A DNA stretch of 64,000 bases from G020354785 sp964521285 (GTDB lineage Bacteria; Bacteroidota; Bacteroidia; Bacteroidales; UBA10428): NCBI GenBank assembly GCA_964521285.1, contig CAZFQS010000008.1, positions 1-64,000 on the forward strand. The letters are read 5' to 3'. How positions within the stretch are numbered: the first letter of the stretch is position 1; each line of letters begins with the position of its first letter. Positions 52,977 to 62,651 of the stretch are shown in pieces. Below the pieces are notes generated by a model, which was not told the origin of the DNA, did not search any database, and was given only the letters and a program-made list of their open reading frames with translations. A program made the translations under genes and the position numbers.

Positions 52977-53869
52977 ACACCATGTTCTTTTCCCCGCTAA
53001 ATTACGATGAACCTCTTTTCAGGCCTCCGGCGGAAGCTAATTCTTTAATTTTTCAGGTAACTATCGGATGTTCATGGAACAATTGTGCTTTCTGTGAAAT
53101 GTACACAATGAAAAAATTCAGAGTCCGCGATTTAGACGATTTAAAGAAAGAGATTAAAGAAACATCAGGATATTTTCCGGATACCCGTAAATTTTTTATA
53201 GCAGACGGCAATGCAATGGTTTTACCTGCCCAAAAACTTATGGTTGTTATCAAATGTATAGATGAGAATTTTAGTAAAATTCAAAGAATATCAGCCTATG
53301 CACTTCCCAAAGACATACTGTCAAAATCTGATAAGGAGCTGCAAAGCTTGCAAAAGGCGGGATTGAAGCTTTTATATATTGGGATAGAGACTGGTGACGA
53401 TGATCTGCTTAAAGCAGTCAACAAAAGGGAAACTTATAATTCAACACTTGAAGGGATTAATAAGGCTCATGAAGCAGGTATTGATACATCGTTAATGATT
53501 ATAAACGGACTGGGAGGTTCAAAATATAGCATGAAACATGCCGAAAATTCCGCGAAAATTATAAATCTTATTCAACCGAAATATCTTTCATTACTGACAC
53601 TTATTTTACCCCGGGGACTGGACCATTATAAGAGAAGATTTAAAGGTGAATTTGTTCCTTTAGATCTGAAAGGATTACTCGAGGAGGTAAAAGTATTTAT
53701 TTTTAAAACAGAATTAAAGAATACGATCTTCCGTACTGATCATATATCAAATTACCTTGTTCTGAAAGGAATACTATCAAGGGACAAGTTAAAGATTTTG
53801 GATCAGATTGATAAAGCACTGGATAAATGTACTAACATACCTTTTGATTATAGCAGAAATAGCCTGTGA
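52973..53869 (+). CDS. Radical SAM protein of unknown function
   Basis: This 298-residue enzyme has the cluster motif GCSWNNCAFCEMY, i.e. C-x4-C-x2-C rather than the usual C-x3-C-x2-C, as known in a subset of radical-SAM proteins. Other motifs are FIADGNAMVLP, LLYIGIETGDDDLLKAVNKR and MIINGLGGSKYSMKHAEN. The fold resembles HemN/Elp3-type TIM barrels. No auxiliary-cluster cysteines were evident. It overlaps the CHAD gene (ATGA), suggesting a common process. Substrate unknown. Confidence 0.85.
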   Translation: MNTMFFSPLNYDEPLFRPPAEANSLIFQVTIGCSWNNCAFCEMYTMKKFRVRDLDDLKKEIKETSGYFPDTRKFFIADGNAMVLPAQKLMVVIKCIDENFSKIQRISAYALPKDILSKSDKELQSLQKAGLKLLYIGIETGDDDLLKAVNKRETYNSTLEGINKAHEAGIDTSLMIINGLGGSKYSMKHAENSAKIINLIQPKYLSLLTLILPRGLDHYKRRFKGEFVPLDLKGLLEEVKVFIFKTELKNTIFRTDHISNYLVLKGILSRDKLKILDQIDKALDKCTNIPFDYSRNSL

Positions 53870-53904
53870 GTATAGGCAGCAGATGCGGTTTCATGCCTGT
53901 CTGC

Positions 53905-54792
53905 TTAGTGGCATTTATCAAACTCGGCTATTTTGTTTATTATAGGTTTCTCAGCATCAGAATACATTTGCCTGATAAATTCATCATGAAAATTATAGGT
54001 CCTTTCTTCAAGCTTAATCAGTCCAATCCTGTCAAATAACATTTCTTTTGCTGTTTTAATATCTTTTCCATAAATATGATACGAGTCAGCATGCCAGTTC
54101 ATCCTGGCCAGTTTAACTGTTTTTCCTGTATGCAGAGCTACACCTGCAGCAATAACCTCCTTATTAAACTGGATAAATCCGAACATATTCATAAAACTGG
54201 CTCCCCAAGCATCATTGCTTCTGAAACGTATATTACAGTTCAGCCATTGTGTTCCTTCATCATCCTCAATAATTCTGTACCATAATGACTGAAGACAAGG
54301 AGGATCATAGCAATCGCCATCAAGATTCGGCATCCATGTTATCATCTGTGCCTGCCTTGTAAAAGGCTGTTTCGATAATTTCTCCACTATCCTCTCTATC
54401 TGGTTTATCTTAAAGTGGCCGGCTTCAACTGATTTACCGTCTTTCAGTTCCTTCCATATGCCATAATTCTCAAGTCTTCCATGATATGTGTATTCCCACC
54501 TTGTATCATCAGGATCATTCATATTCTTTACCCAGTGATCCTTGTAACCCTTAAGTTCAAGAACATATTCCTTAAGGTCATCTATACCTCCCGGAAATGC
54601 CATATGTATCATCGGATCGCTCTCCGGTTCCAGGATAGTAACATTCATTGTACAGTCCAAACTTAACGGATCACCAGGCTTATCATATTGAGTTTTAAAT
54701 CCTATACCGTAATTATAAAGTTTTACCAGTGCTGCTTCATAAGCCTGGGCTAATGATTTTTCCTGGACATAAATAACTGGAATATTTTTCAT
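53905..54792 (-). CDS. Divergent thymidylate-synthase-like protein
   Basis: This 295-residue protein keeps TS-fold active-site residues: FTRQAQMITWMPN (Arg146), DPPCLQSLW (nucleophile Cys166), RFRSNDAWGASFMNMF (Arg191, Ser192, Asp194, Asn202) and WHADSYHIYG (His239, Tyr241). Asn202 aligns with the dUMP-recognising Asn of ThyA; dCMP hydroxymethylases have Asp there. The N-terminal 120 residues differ from ThyA. It could be an alternative TS or a nucleotide-modifying enzyme. No DHFR lies next to it. Confidence 0.75.
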   Translation of the reverse strand: MKNIPVIYVQEKSLAQAYEAALVKLYNYGIGFKTQYDKPGDPLSLDCTMNVTILEPESDPMIHMAFPGGIDDLKEYVLELKGYKDHWVKNMNDPDDTRWEYTYHGRLENYGIWKELKDGKSVEAGHFKINQIERIVEKLSKQPFTRQAQMITWMPNLDGDCYDPPCLQSLWYRIIEDDEGTQWLNCNIRFRSNDAWGASFMNMFGFIQFNKEVIAAGVALHTGKTVKLARMNWHADSYHIYGKDIKTAKEMLFDRIGLIKLEERTYNFHDEFIRQMYSDAEKPIINKIAEFDKCH

Positions 54793-54889
54793 TTTAATTA
54801 GAATTTATTTCCTCAAATTTTAGAAATAATATCTATTTAAAATGATTTTTTCTGATAATAATATTAACAATTTATTAAAGTGCGCAAAA

Positions 54890-55006
54890 GGGCACAGTGC
54901 CCTCATTAGGGCGCTGGCCCAAATAATTAAATAAACAAATGATCCAATAAACAAATAATTAGGGCGCTGTCCCCTTTATTCTACGATTTTAGAACGCTGT
55001 TCCCTT
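54890..55006. repeat. Composite repeat: GC boxes around an 8-bp-periodic AT tract, reaching a coding region
   Basis: GGGCAC-A-GTGCCC (54890-54902) and AGGGCGCTGGCCC (54908-54920) are followed by a tract whose minus strand reads TTATTTGT, TTATTGGA, TCATTTGT, TTATTTAA, TTATTTGG. Then comes AGGGCGCTGTCCCC (54961-54974) and a degenerate copy GAACGCTGTTCCCTT (54992-55006) encoding the last residues of the zinc peptidase. Confidence 0.55.
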
Positions 55007-57052
55007 AAGCGCTTCATCGACTGATTCAAGAAGGGGTTTACAGGATAATTTTGCTCCAACAGCTTGTATTAGCCACCTTTGAGGAGTCAGCCGTCCCATT
55101 GTGAACATTCTTTGTATTTCACCTGCCATGTTTTTAGGATTAATATGCTTTTCAATCTGAAACTGGATTAATTGTCCGACAGGATAATTAGATAAATAAA
55201 GGGGATAGCTAATCATATGCGAGTATATGGCTAAGATGGTCTGATCTTTTATACCGAATATTTCAGCATAATATTTATTCCAGATATCCTTTGCGATACT
55301 TATAACCGCTACTTTCAATTCGCTTGCAGTGGCATCAGGATGGTCATAGAGCCATTTCCAGACATTCATATCCACAAGAGAGACTCCCATAATTTCATAA
55401 CTTGTCCATACAATATCAAGTGCAAGTAAGTGATCATCAAATTCCCCTTTTTGTTCAACACCTAACATTTCAAGGTCCCTTTTCTGGAATAAAAAGGCTA
55501 AAGCTTCTGTAAATGCAGTATTTGGAACTCCATGCAGCAGGTAATAATCCATGTCATATAAAGTAAGGGTTTGTTCGACGTTATGTCCCAGTTCATGCAT
55601 AGCAACATTATATCCCTGATAATTCATTCCGCCTTTTTCAACTCTTGTTCTTAAGTGAGCTTTATCAGTGCGCATTTCAGAACCCCAGGCATGACCTGCT
55701 CCACGTGAAGCATCAACAATTATTTTGGAAGCAATATATTCAGCCTTTTCCTCAGTGAACCCCAACCTGGTAAGTATTCTTGGGATATCTTTCTCGAAAT
55801 CTTTATTTGTAGGATATTTCTTCCTTGTCAGATTATTAAGTTCCTCTCCCGAAATTCTTTTTGCAGGACCAAAACCATTATACCATATATCAAATGGTTC
55901 AAGCTTCCTGCCCAGCCTCTTGCTTATCAGACCGGCAACTTCCTTTATTTGTTTTGAAGAAACAAGTTCAATAAATAAATCCTCTACCTCTTTCTGCGGA
56001 ATTTCCATATATAACTCAAACGAGCGCTTAATGTTATCAGGATAGTTAGGATAATAATTATCAAACTTCTTTGTTTCATTAAATATATCTATAATCTTCT
56101 GATAGCGTGTGTCACGTTCACTTGTAAAAGCTACTTTTTTAGTTCCTTCAAATAATTCGTTTGTATAAGGATACCAGAGATATTTGTCTGAATTTATTAC
56201 TTCTGACGGAATTTCCTGGCTGATTATTCTGCTCATTATTTCATATATAATCTTTTGTTTTTCTAGTCCATTCTCAGTATTGTAATTAGCTTTTAACTCA
56301 TCTCTCAATCCCCAGTGTGAAATCAGCTTCATTTCCCCGGGAAATAGTTTCTCGGATTTAGCATTTAAAACATTACCCATAAATATATTATATTCAGCAA
56401 TATATGATTCAATGTTTGTTGATACACTGCTGTATTCCTGGATAATATCACTGGGAATCCTGGAAATATATAAATCGCCCAGACGTGCATATGCCCATTC
56501 TTCCCTTGACCAGTTTTCACCGAGCTTATATTTTTCTTCAAGTGTATAAAAAGGAAAATTCAGCAGGACATAAAAGGCTATTTTGTTTTTATAAAAATCT
56601 TCCTGCAGATGACTTGCCGGATTGTAACTTCCAAACATCATATCAATCTTATTAATCTCTCCGACATCCAAATCAAGAGGAGATTTAAGATCCATTATCA
56701 TCCTGTTCATATTGCCTGACATAATCTCCATGTTTCTCGATATCTTTTCAAATGCCTTTGCCAGCTCATCCTTCGAATCAATAAAATTATCCATGCAGAA
56801 ATTTTTATATTCATCAATGCTTCCATCCTTTTCTGTCCAGAAAGATGCAACCTGGCGAACTCCTTTTTTTATTCTGAATGTATCAGCAGTACTGTATTTT
56901 TTTATCAGTTCTTTTTCAACATCCTCCATTAGATTATTACCAATGAACTCATTGTTTTTACTCATTTTTTGGTTTTTTTCAGATTTGTAGCGATTACAAC
57001 TGACTGACAGCAGGCAGCTAATTAATATGAAAATAACATAAGTTTTATACAT
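54989..57052 (-). CDS. Zinc metallopeptidase lipoprotein (gluzincin)
   Basis: This 687-residue lipoprotein (ILISCLLSVSCNRYKSEK lipobox) has a long helical N-terminal region and a gluzincin active site. The site is AMHELGHNVEQT with His486, Glu487 and His490, and Glu516 in NTAFTEALAFLF as third ligand. It resembles M3/M2-like peptidases of the mostly helical type. It probably acts at the periplasmic face or cell surface on oligopeptides. Its last five residues (KGTAF) are encoded by a repeat-like sequence shared with intergenic GC boxes, so the native C-terminus may have been altered. Confidence 0.85.
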   Translation of the reverse strand: MYKTYVIFILISCLLSVSCNRYKSEKNQKMSKNNEFIGNNLMEDVEKELIKKYSTADTFRIKKGVRQVASFWTEKDGSIDEYKNFCMDNFIDSKDELAKAFEKISRNMEIMSGNMNRMIMDLKSPLDLDVGEINKIDMMFGSYNPASHLQEDFYKNKIAFYVLLNFPFYTLEEKYKLGENWSREEWAYARLGDLYISRIPSDIIQEYSSVSTNIESYIAEYNIFMGNVLNAKSEKLFPGEMKLISHWGLRDELKANYNTENGLEKQKIIYEIMSRIISQEIPSEVINSDKYLWYPYTNELFEGTKKVAFTSERDTRYQKIIDIFNETKKFDNYYPNYPDNIKRSFELYMEIPQKEVEDLFIELVSSKQIKEVAGLISKRLGRKLEPFDIWYNGFGPAKRISGEELNNLTRKKYPTNKDFEKDIPRILTRLGFTEEKAEYIASKIIVDASRGAGHAWGSEMRTDKAHLRTRVEKGGMNYQGYNVAMHELGHNVEQTLTLYDMDYYLLHGVPNTAFTEALAFLFQKRDLEMLGVEQKGEFDDHLLALDIVWTSYEIMGVSLVDMNVWKWLYDHPDATASELKVAVISIAKDIWNKYYAEIFGIKDQTILAIYSHMISYPLYLSNYPVGQLIQFQIEKHINPKNMAGEIQRMFTMGRLTPQRWLIQAVGAKLSCKPLLESVDEALKGTAF

Positions 57053-57216
57053 TGTATTGAATTTTTATAAGTATTATACTAAAATAAGTTAATCACAAAG
57101 TTATATTTAATAGCTTTCAGCAAATTTATAATTTTGTTTCAATTCTTTATTAAATCATAAATATTTCTGGCATTTTTATATAATATTTCCGAATCATAAA
57201 CTTTGTATTTGTATTC

Positions 57217-60200
57217 TTATTCTCCTTTTTGAGTTGACATTTCACTCAACTTATTTTTTGCTGTTTCGAAATTCGGATTTATTTGCAATGCTTTAGTATA
57301 TGCCGAAATAGCATCGTTTCTTTTTCCCTGGCTATTATACAGGTCTCCCAGATAATAATATACATTATAGTTAAGCGGATTTAATTTCAGTATATACCGG
57401 AATTGTGATATAGCATCATCATATTGACGGTTCATAGTGTAAGCCATTCCTAAACTGACATTAATCGTTTCATTTTCAGGCTCCAGTTTAACTGCTTCTT
57501 TTAAATGAACGATTGATTCATCCACCAGTCTTATACTCATTAATACAGAACCCAGATTATGCTGTGTCATCGCACTATTAGGATAATATTTTACAGCATT
57601 TTCTGCAGCGAATAATGCTTGTTTAATATCCTTTTTGTGGTATAATGCCCACGACCTTACAAGCCATGCGTTACCAAAAACCGGAATTTTTTGGAGCATA
57701 ACAGTTGTGTGATTTATTACATTATCAGTATTACTTTGATTATTGATTATCATGTTACGGATAACACCCAGTATATGTCTTTCCAGTTTCTTAAGAGCAA
57801 TATTGTCAGGCATTACTTTTAAACCGAAAAAACAGCTTTGTAATATAGCCAGAGGATTACTCTCAACACGAGCGTTGATTAAAATATCAGCAATATTATG
57901 ATATAATTTGTGGACCTGGATCCAATTATTTTGTTCTTCCTCTGAAATATTGCTCCAGTCAATTTTACTGTAAATATTATCCTGACGTACTTGTTTAAGA
58001 AAATTTTTAAGCCACAGGATTTTCTCAGGATTCTTTATATTTTTATCAGTATTGAACTCAATAAAAGGTGTGTAATCACTATTCAGATTAAAGTCCTTAA
58101 GGTAATTATTTATTCCATCCTGGTCACAGATATAACAGCTCAGAACATCGTGTGAGTTATAAAAATTAATATATTCAACGCTTTGACGTACATTATCTTT
58201 ATTTAGTTCATTATCGATATAAGCCGGGGAAAAGAGTTGTGGTTCATTGCTTCCCACAACATATAAGAAATTGTATTCAGATGGCGCAGTTAATGAAATC
58301 CAGATTGTAACATATGGAAATGCTTCCTTAATAGTTCCTAATATACTGTTGATACAGGAAACCGGTATCTCATTGACTGGCAACCAGCAGCCTAAAATCC
58401 CTCCGGGACTTAATCTGTCTGAGGCATTCTGGAAATATTCCAGAGTATATAAAGATGCATTTTCTGCAATTTGCCTGGGATTTGTTGCATCAGTAATAAT
58501 TAAATCATAATGTTTATCAGTTAAGTGTAAATAATTTTTTGCATCCATATATTTAATATGTACATTCTTTTCATTTAGTTGCTCACCAGAATTTATATGA
58601 CTGAAATATTTTAAGGATATATCAACTAATTCAGGAGCAATTTCTATTATGTCTATGCTTTTAAGGTCATGTTTTGACAAACAGTTGGCAGATTCGCCTG
58701 TGCCAAATCCCACGGACAGGACTTTATTTGTATTCTTATTCAGAAAGATGCCCAGGTGTCCCAGTATTTTCTGGGTAATGCTGAAGCCAGGATAATCCCC
58801 GGCAACTTTTATTCCGGAAGTTGCCAGAGTAAGTTCTCCTGACTCACCCTCATGAACTGAAACGGTTGTATTTATACCTTCTTTTACAGCCAATACTTTT
58901 GTTTCTTGCGTAGTGTAACTGATGAATTGTCTTTTAAATAAGTCTGAAGGAATTAAAAAACTTACAATTGTTATGCTCACAGCTATAGCTAAATAAGATA
59001 TTCTCCATATAATCCGGACTTCAGTTGAGAATATAATAATCATTATTATGCCAAGCCATAGTCCTGTTAGTCCCAAAAGCATTACTGAACGCTGCACTCC
59101 TAATAAGGGAATGAATAAAAATCCTACAAGTAACCCGCCCAGTACTGCACCAATAGTATTTACTCCATAAACCACACCTGTCGTTTGTCCCACTTTGTGC
59201 CGGTAATTACTCCATGCCTGTAATGCAAATGGGAATCCAATTCCCATGGCAACTGCAGGTATAAAGAATAAAAAGAAGCTGTTGAAGATGGGGAAAAATA
59301 AGGCACGTATCATGGGACTTTCCCAGAAATCAATTGTAGCGGAAACAAAAGCAGACAGTATATCTGACTGCCAGATATCAAGCCAGTTTATATAGAAAAT
59401 ACCCAGGATCCCAAGGCAGGTCAGGCTAATACCAAAAGCAATTGCAGGATATTTTAAACGTTTGGATAATATACTGCCTATCCAGGCACCTAAAACATTA
59501 CCCAGCAAATAGATTGTAAGTACAGCTGCAAAAACATATGTTGGTCCTCCAAGCACAAAAACAATACTTCGCATCCACAGGAGTTCATACCCTATACTTA
59601 TTAATCCACTGCAAAAAAAGGCTATCATCAAAATAAAGGAATTTGATGCAACTGTATTGTTACTGCTTGATTTAATATTTACCGGTTCAACGGGTTTTAT
59701 CTTTACTTCAGAAGTAATATCATATGAACGTGACAACGTAAAACCACTGATGGCAACAAGCAGATTTATACCTGCTGCAATGTATATCGTCCCCATAACC
59801 CCTACAGTTCTTATTAAAATAAATCCTGCCAGAAAACACCCAAGGGCCGCACCAAGCATGTTTAATGCGTACAATCTTCCAACCAGCCGGCCTACGCGCT
59901 CATGTAATGATGTAACATATCTGCCCAGAAGCGGTAAAGTACTTCCCATCACCATGGCAGGAATCAACAGCAGTATAGCTGATACTATAACTTGCACAAG
60001 CAATAATATATGAGGGGAAGGATCATAACGTACATAAAACTGTTGATAAGCGCCATCCATAAGTCTTAAAAACCAGGGTAAAGACAGTGCTGCTATGGTT
60101 GCACATACTTCCAGAACAGAATATATAAGTAACCGTTTTTTTATCTGGTCTGCATATCTGCTCATAATTAACGAACCAAGCGCCAATCCTCCCATAAACA

Positions 60201-60393
60201 CAGATACCACAATACTCGAAGCATATACAGTGTTCCCCAGTGTTAATTTTAAAAGCCTTACCCAGACAACCTCATCTATTAAAGAACAAATACCTGAAAA
60301 GAAATAAATAAGCACTATTAACTTCAAGGCAAGATTTACAGAGTTTTTTTGATTTGTTTCAACCGAGTTTTTAATCCTTTTCTGCTTTAACAT
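57217..60393 (-). CDS. Fused MFS-like transporter / spermidine-synthase-like methyltransferase / TPR protein
   Basis: This 1058-residue protein has three parts. Residues ~20-470 hold two sets of transmembrane helices in MFS style (VYASSIVVSVFMGGLALGSL, YADQIKKRLLIYSVLEVCAT). Residues ~480-720 form a SpeE-like Rossmann domain: VLSVGFGTGESANCLSKHD, IDIIEIAPELVDIS and YDLIITDATNPRQIAENASL. Residues ~920-1055 form about three TPRs (NSAMTQHNLGSVLMSIRLVD, AYTMNRQYDDAISQFRYIL). Polyamine synthases typically have DxxDP where this has DATNP. That argues against true putrescine aminopropylation. Fused forms are known; their function is not. Confidence 0.85.
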   Translation of the reverse strand: MLKQKRIKNSVETNQKNSVNLALKLIVLIYFFSGICSLIDEVVWVRLLKLTLGNTVYASSIVVSVFMGGLALGSLIMSRYADQIKKRLLIYSVLEVCATIAALSLPWFLRLMDGAYQQFYVRYDPSPHILLLVQVIVSAILLLIPAMVMGSTLPLLGRYVTSLHERVGRLVGRLYALNMLGAALGCFLAGFILIRTVGVMGTIYIAAGINLLVAISGFTLSRSYDITSEVKIKPVEPVNIKSSSNNTVASNSFILMIAFFCSGLISIGYELLWMRSIVFVLGGPTYVFAAVLTIYLLGNVLGAWIGSILSKRLKYPAIAFGISLTCLGILGIFYINWLDIWQSDILSAFVSATIDFWESPMIRALFFPIFNSFFLFFIPAVAMGIGFPFALQAWSNYRHKVGQTTGVVYGVNTIGAVLGGLLVGFLFIPLLGVQRSVMLLGLTGLWLGIIMIIIFSTEVRIIWRISYLAIAVSITIVSFLIPSDLFKRQFISYTTQETKVLAVKEGINTTVSVHEGESGELTLATSGIKVAGDYPGFSITQKILGHLGIFLNKNTNKVLSVGFGTGESANCLSKHDLKSIDIIEIAPELVDISLKYFSHINSGEQLNEKNVHIKYMDAKNYLHLTDKHYDLIITDATNPRQIAENASLYTLEYFQNASDRLSPGGILGCWLPVNEIPVSCINSILGTIKEAFPYVTIWISLTAPSEYNFLYVVGSNEPQLFSPAYIDNELNKDNVRQSVEYINFYNSHDVLSCYICDQDGINNYLKDFNLNSDYTPFIEFNTDKNIKNPEKILWLKNFLKQVRQDNIYSKIDWSNISEEEQNNWIQVHKLYHNIADILINARVESNPLAILQSCFFGLKVMPDNIALKKLERHILGVIRNMIINNQSNTDNVINHTTVMLQKIPVFGNAWLVRSWALYHKKDIKQALFAAENAVKYYPNSAMTQHNLGSVLMSIRLVDESIVHLKEAVKLEPENETINVSLGMAYTMNRQYDDAISQFRYILKLNPLNYNVYYYLGDLYNSQGKRNDAISAYTKALQINPNFETAKNKLSEMSTQKGE

Positions 60394-60513
60394 ATTCGTC
60401 TTCTGTTAAGTTTAATATAGAATACAGGGCATATCTAAATTGTCGAAAAATAGTTAAATAGATTTATATTTTATTTAAAAAATAATTTTTTTTTACAACG
60501 GGCAGGAAATAGA

Positions 60514-61671
60514 TCAGATATTCAGGATGCTTTTGCAGATTTCAATTTCTTTGATATCTCCGGTGAATTTTTCTTTAGCATCTGATAGTTTAATTGCTGG
60601 TTTATAATCTTCAGATGGAAGGTTTTTTACATATGTCATTTTTATAACATTATTAAGCGGAGTAACACCGACATCATTAGTAAGGTATGTGCCGACTCCA
60701 TAAACATCATGTATTCTTTTGTTCACATACTTTTTAATTTTTTCAATTTTCTTTAAATTCAGGGCATCACTATAAACTATTGTTTTAGATTGAGGGTTTA
60801 TATTCATTGATTCATAATAATTTATAGCTTTGTCTGTAAACTGAATAGGATCACCACTGTCCCATCGTAAACCATCAAATACTCTGGCATGCCTGGCCGA
60901 AAATCTTTCAAAAAACACATCTGTTGTATATGTATCTGTCAGAGCAATACCTAAATCTCCCTTGTATACATCGACCCATGCATCAAGAGCCAGTTCATTG
61001 GCTTTTTTATATCCGTATTTAGCAGCATGGAACATAAACCATTCATGGGGATGGGTTCCAATCGGGGTTAAATTATTTTTCATGGCCAGATAAACGTTAC
61101 TGGTTCCTTTAAGATATTCACCTGAATATATTTTTAAGACTTCAATTACTTTATCATGAACGTCAAATGAAAATCTTCGCCGGGTACCAAAATCTGAATA
61201 CTCAGCCTGCAATTCCTTTAATTTTATAGCCTTTTCTTTTGCATTTTTTTCAGCATTAACAGGACGGTTATTATTCATCTTGTTGTACAGCTCGCTAATT
61301 ATTGCTAATATGGGCACCTCCCATAATACCGTCCGGTACCAGTAACCTTCAATGTCAACCTTTAAATTACCGTCAGCAAGACTAATATTAACTTCACTGG
61401 GATCAAACCTGTATTCTTTTAATACATCTACATAGTCAGGATCGAAATAATAACATCTTTGTCTGATAAACCTCTCTGATTCTTTTGAAAGAGTAAGAAA
61501 AGACATTTCTTTTATTTCTTTGCGTAATTCAAGGTCAAAGCCATCGGGAAATTTAGTTTTTCCCCTGTTGATGTATTCGTATTTTACTATGGCATCAGGA
61601 TATAATTTGTGAATAGCATTCTGAGTGGTAAATTTATATAAGTCGTTATCTGTTAAATCTTTAATTATCAT
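60514..61671 (-). CDS. pncB: Nicotinate phosphoribosyltransferase
   Basis: This 385-residue enzyme makes nicotinate mononucleotide from nicotinate and PRPP (Preiss-Handler NAD salvage). Motifs: DLTDNDLYKFTTQNAIHKLY, YWYRTVLWEVPILAIISELY, GTRRRFSFDVHDKVIEVLK, GTHPHEWFMFHAAKYGYKKA (with the regulatory His) and WDSGDPIQFTDKAI. It starts 3 nt after the pncA stop, forming an operon. Confidence 0.93.
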   Translation of the reverse strand: MIIKDLTDNDLYKFTTQNAIHKLYPDAIVKYEYINRGKTKFPDGFDLELRKEIKEMSFLTLSKESERFIRQRCYYFDPDYVDVLKEYRFDPSEVNISLADGNLKVDIEGYWYRTVLWEVPILAIISELYNKMNNNRPVNAEKNAKEKAIKLKELQAEYSDFGTRRRFSFDVHDKVIEVLKIYSGEYLKGTSNVYLAMKNNLTPIGTHPHEWFMFHAAKYGYKKANELALDAWVDVYKGDLGIALTDTYTTDVFFERFSARHARVFDGLRWDSGDPIQFTDKAINYYESMNINPQSKTIVYSDALNLKKIEKIKKYVNKRIHDVYGVGTYLTNDVGVTPLNNVIKMTYVKNLPSEDYKPAIKLSDAKEKFTGDIKEIEICKSILNI

Positions 61672-61674
61672 TTC

Positions 61675-62466
61675 TTATTTCTTAAGATTTATGTCTGTGC
61701 TTCGCTTAAATACTATACCTGCATTTTCTGCTTCAGAATAAATGGCATCTGCAATATGATCCATACCGGGTACATTTGACATACAATCCTGTAACAGTGT
61801 AATTTTACCGGAAATATCACTATATTCCAGTAGTTGCTTAACTGTATTTGCAACACAATGACTTTTAGCTTCTCCTGCTATAAATATGCTGTTATACTTT
61901 CTCAGTGTGCCGAGTAAGGTGGTATTAAGCTGTGTTTCGGCACTCGTGTCAACAGGTATGTTTGCCCTGAGTACTCCGAAGTGTTCAGTTAAAGGATTTG
62001 TACCCTTAACTACTAATTCGTAATGTTTCCCCTGTCTTGCCCATTCAATTACCTGAGACATAATAACATCGGTAAAAGCAGCACCCCGGCTTCCCTGTAT
62101 GCAATGTTCCGGCCATACTATATGGGGGAATTCCCTTTCTTTCCCAAGATTCCTTATATAGTCTTTAGCTTTTGACACTTCAAACCTGGGAATCCATATT
62201 TCATTTTCAATATCTTCTGTGGATATTTGGGTATAGGGTTCGGGATGATTTCCGTTCTTATCTTCCCAGAAGTAAGGATGAGAAATGTCAATAACCTGGT
62301 GATTGTCCTGGGTTAAAATTATATGGTCAATATAACTAATATTTTTCCTGATAAAGCTGGCTGTCCTCTCAACATCTTTTTCTGCCCCGGGAATATACAG
62401 TGATCCGTTAGGCATGCAGAAATCATTCTGCATATCAACTATCATTAATAAATTATTAAATTTCAT
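61675..62466 (-). CDS. pncA: Nicotinamidase
   Basis: This 263-residue isochorismatase-fold hydrolase converts nicotinamide to nicotinate. The start is taken at 62466 (MKFNNLLMIVDMQNDFCMPN); ten upstream codons lack support. The catalytic triad is visible: Asp in VDMQNDF, Lys in LVVKGTNP, Cys in AKSHCVANT. The metal site fits YIDHIILTQDNHQ and SHPYFW. The length is on the long side for PncA, with an inserted middle segment (HPEPYTQISTEDIENEIWIP). It is coupled to pncB. Confidence 0.9.
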   Translation of the reverse strand: MKFNNLLMIVDMQNDFCMPNGSLYIPGAEKDVERTASFIRKNISYIDHIILTQDNHQVIDISHPYFWEDKNGNHPEPYTQISTEDIENEIWIPRFEVSKAKDYIRNLGKEREFPHIVWPEHCIQGSRGAAFTDVIMSQVIEWARQGKHYELVVKGTNPLTEHFGVLRANIPVDTSAETQLNTTLLGTLRKYNSIFIAGEAKSHCVANTVKQLLEYSDISGKITLLQDCMSNVPGMDHIADAIYSEAENAGIVFKRSTDINLKK

Positions 62467-62526
62467 AATATAAGAGTTTGTTTTATATATAAACACAAAT
62501 TAACAAAAAACGTTGAACAAAAAACT

Positions 62527-62555
62527 GGGACAGCACCATTAAATAACCAAATAAA
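62527..62555. repeat. GC box plus short 8-bp-periodic tract
   Basis: GGGACAGCACCA is followed by a tract whose minus strand reads TTATTTGG, TTATTTAA. This is the same arrangement as at 54921-54974. Confidence 0.45.
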
Positions 62556-62651
62556 TATCATCTGTCTTAATATCTTGTTGATAGATTTATTGAAGAAAAT
62601 GATCCGGCCTTTTAATAAATTGATACTTTTGATTAAAGGACCAAATGTATT

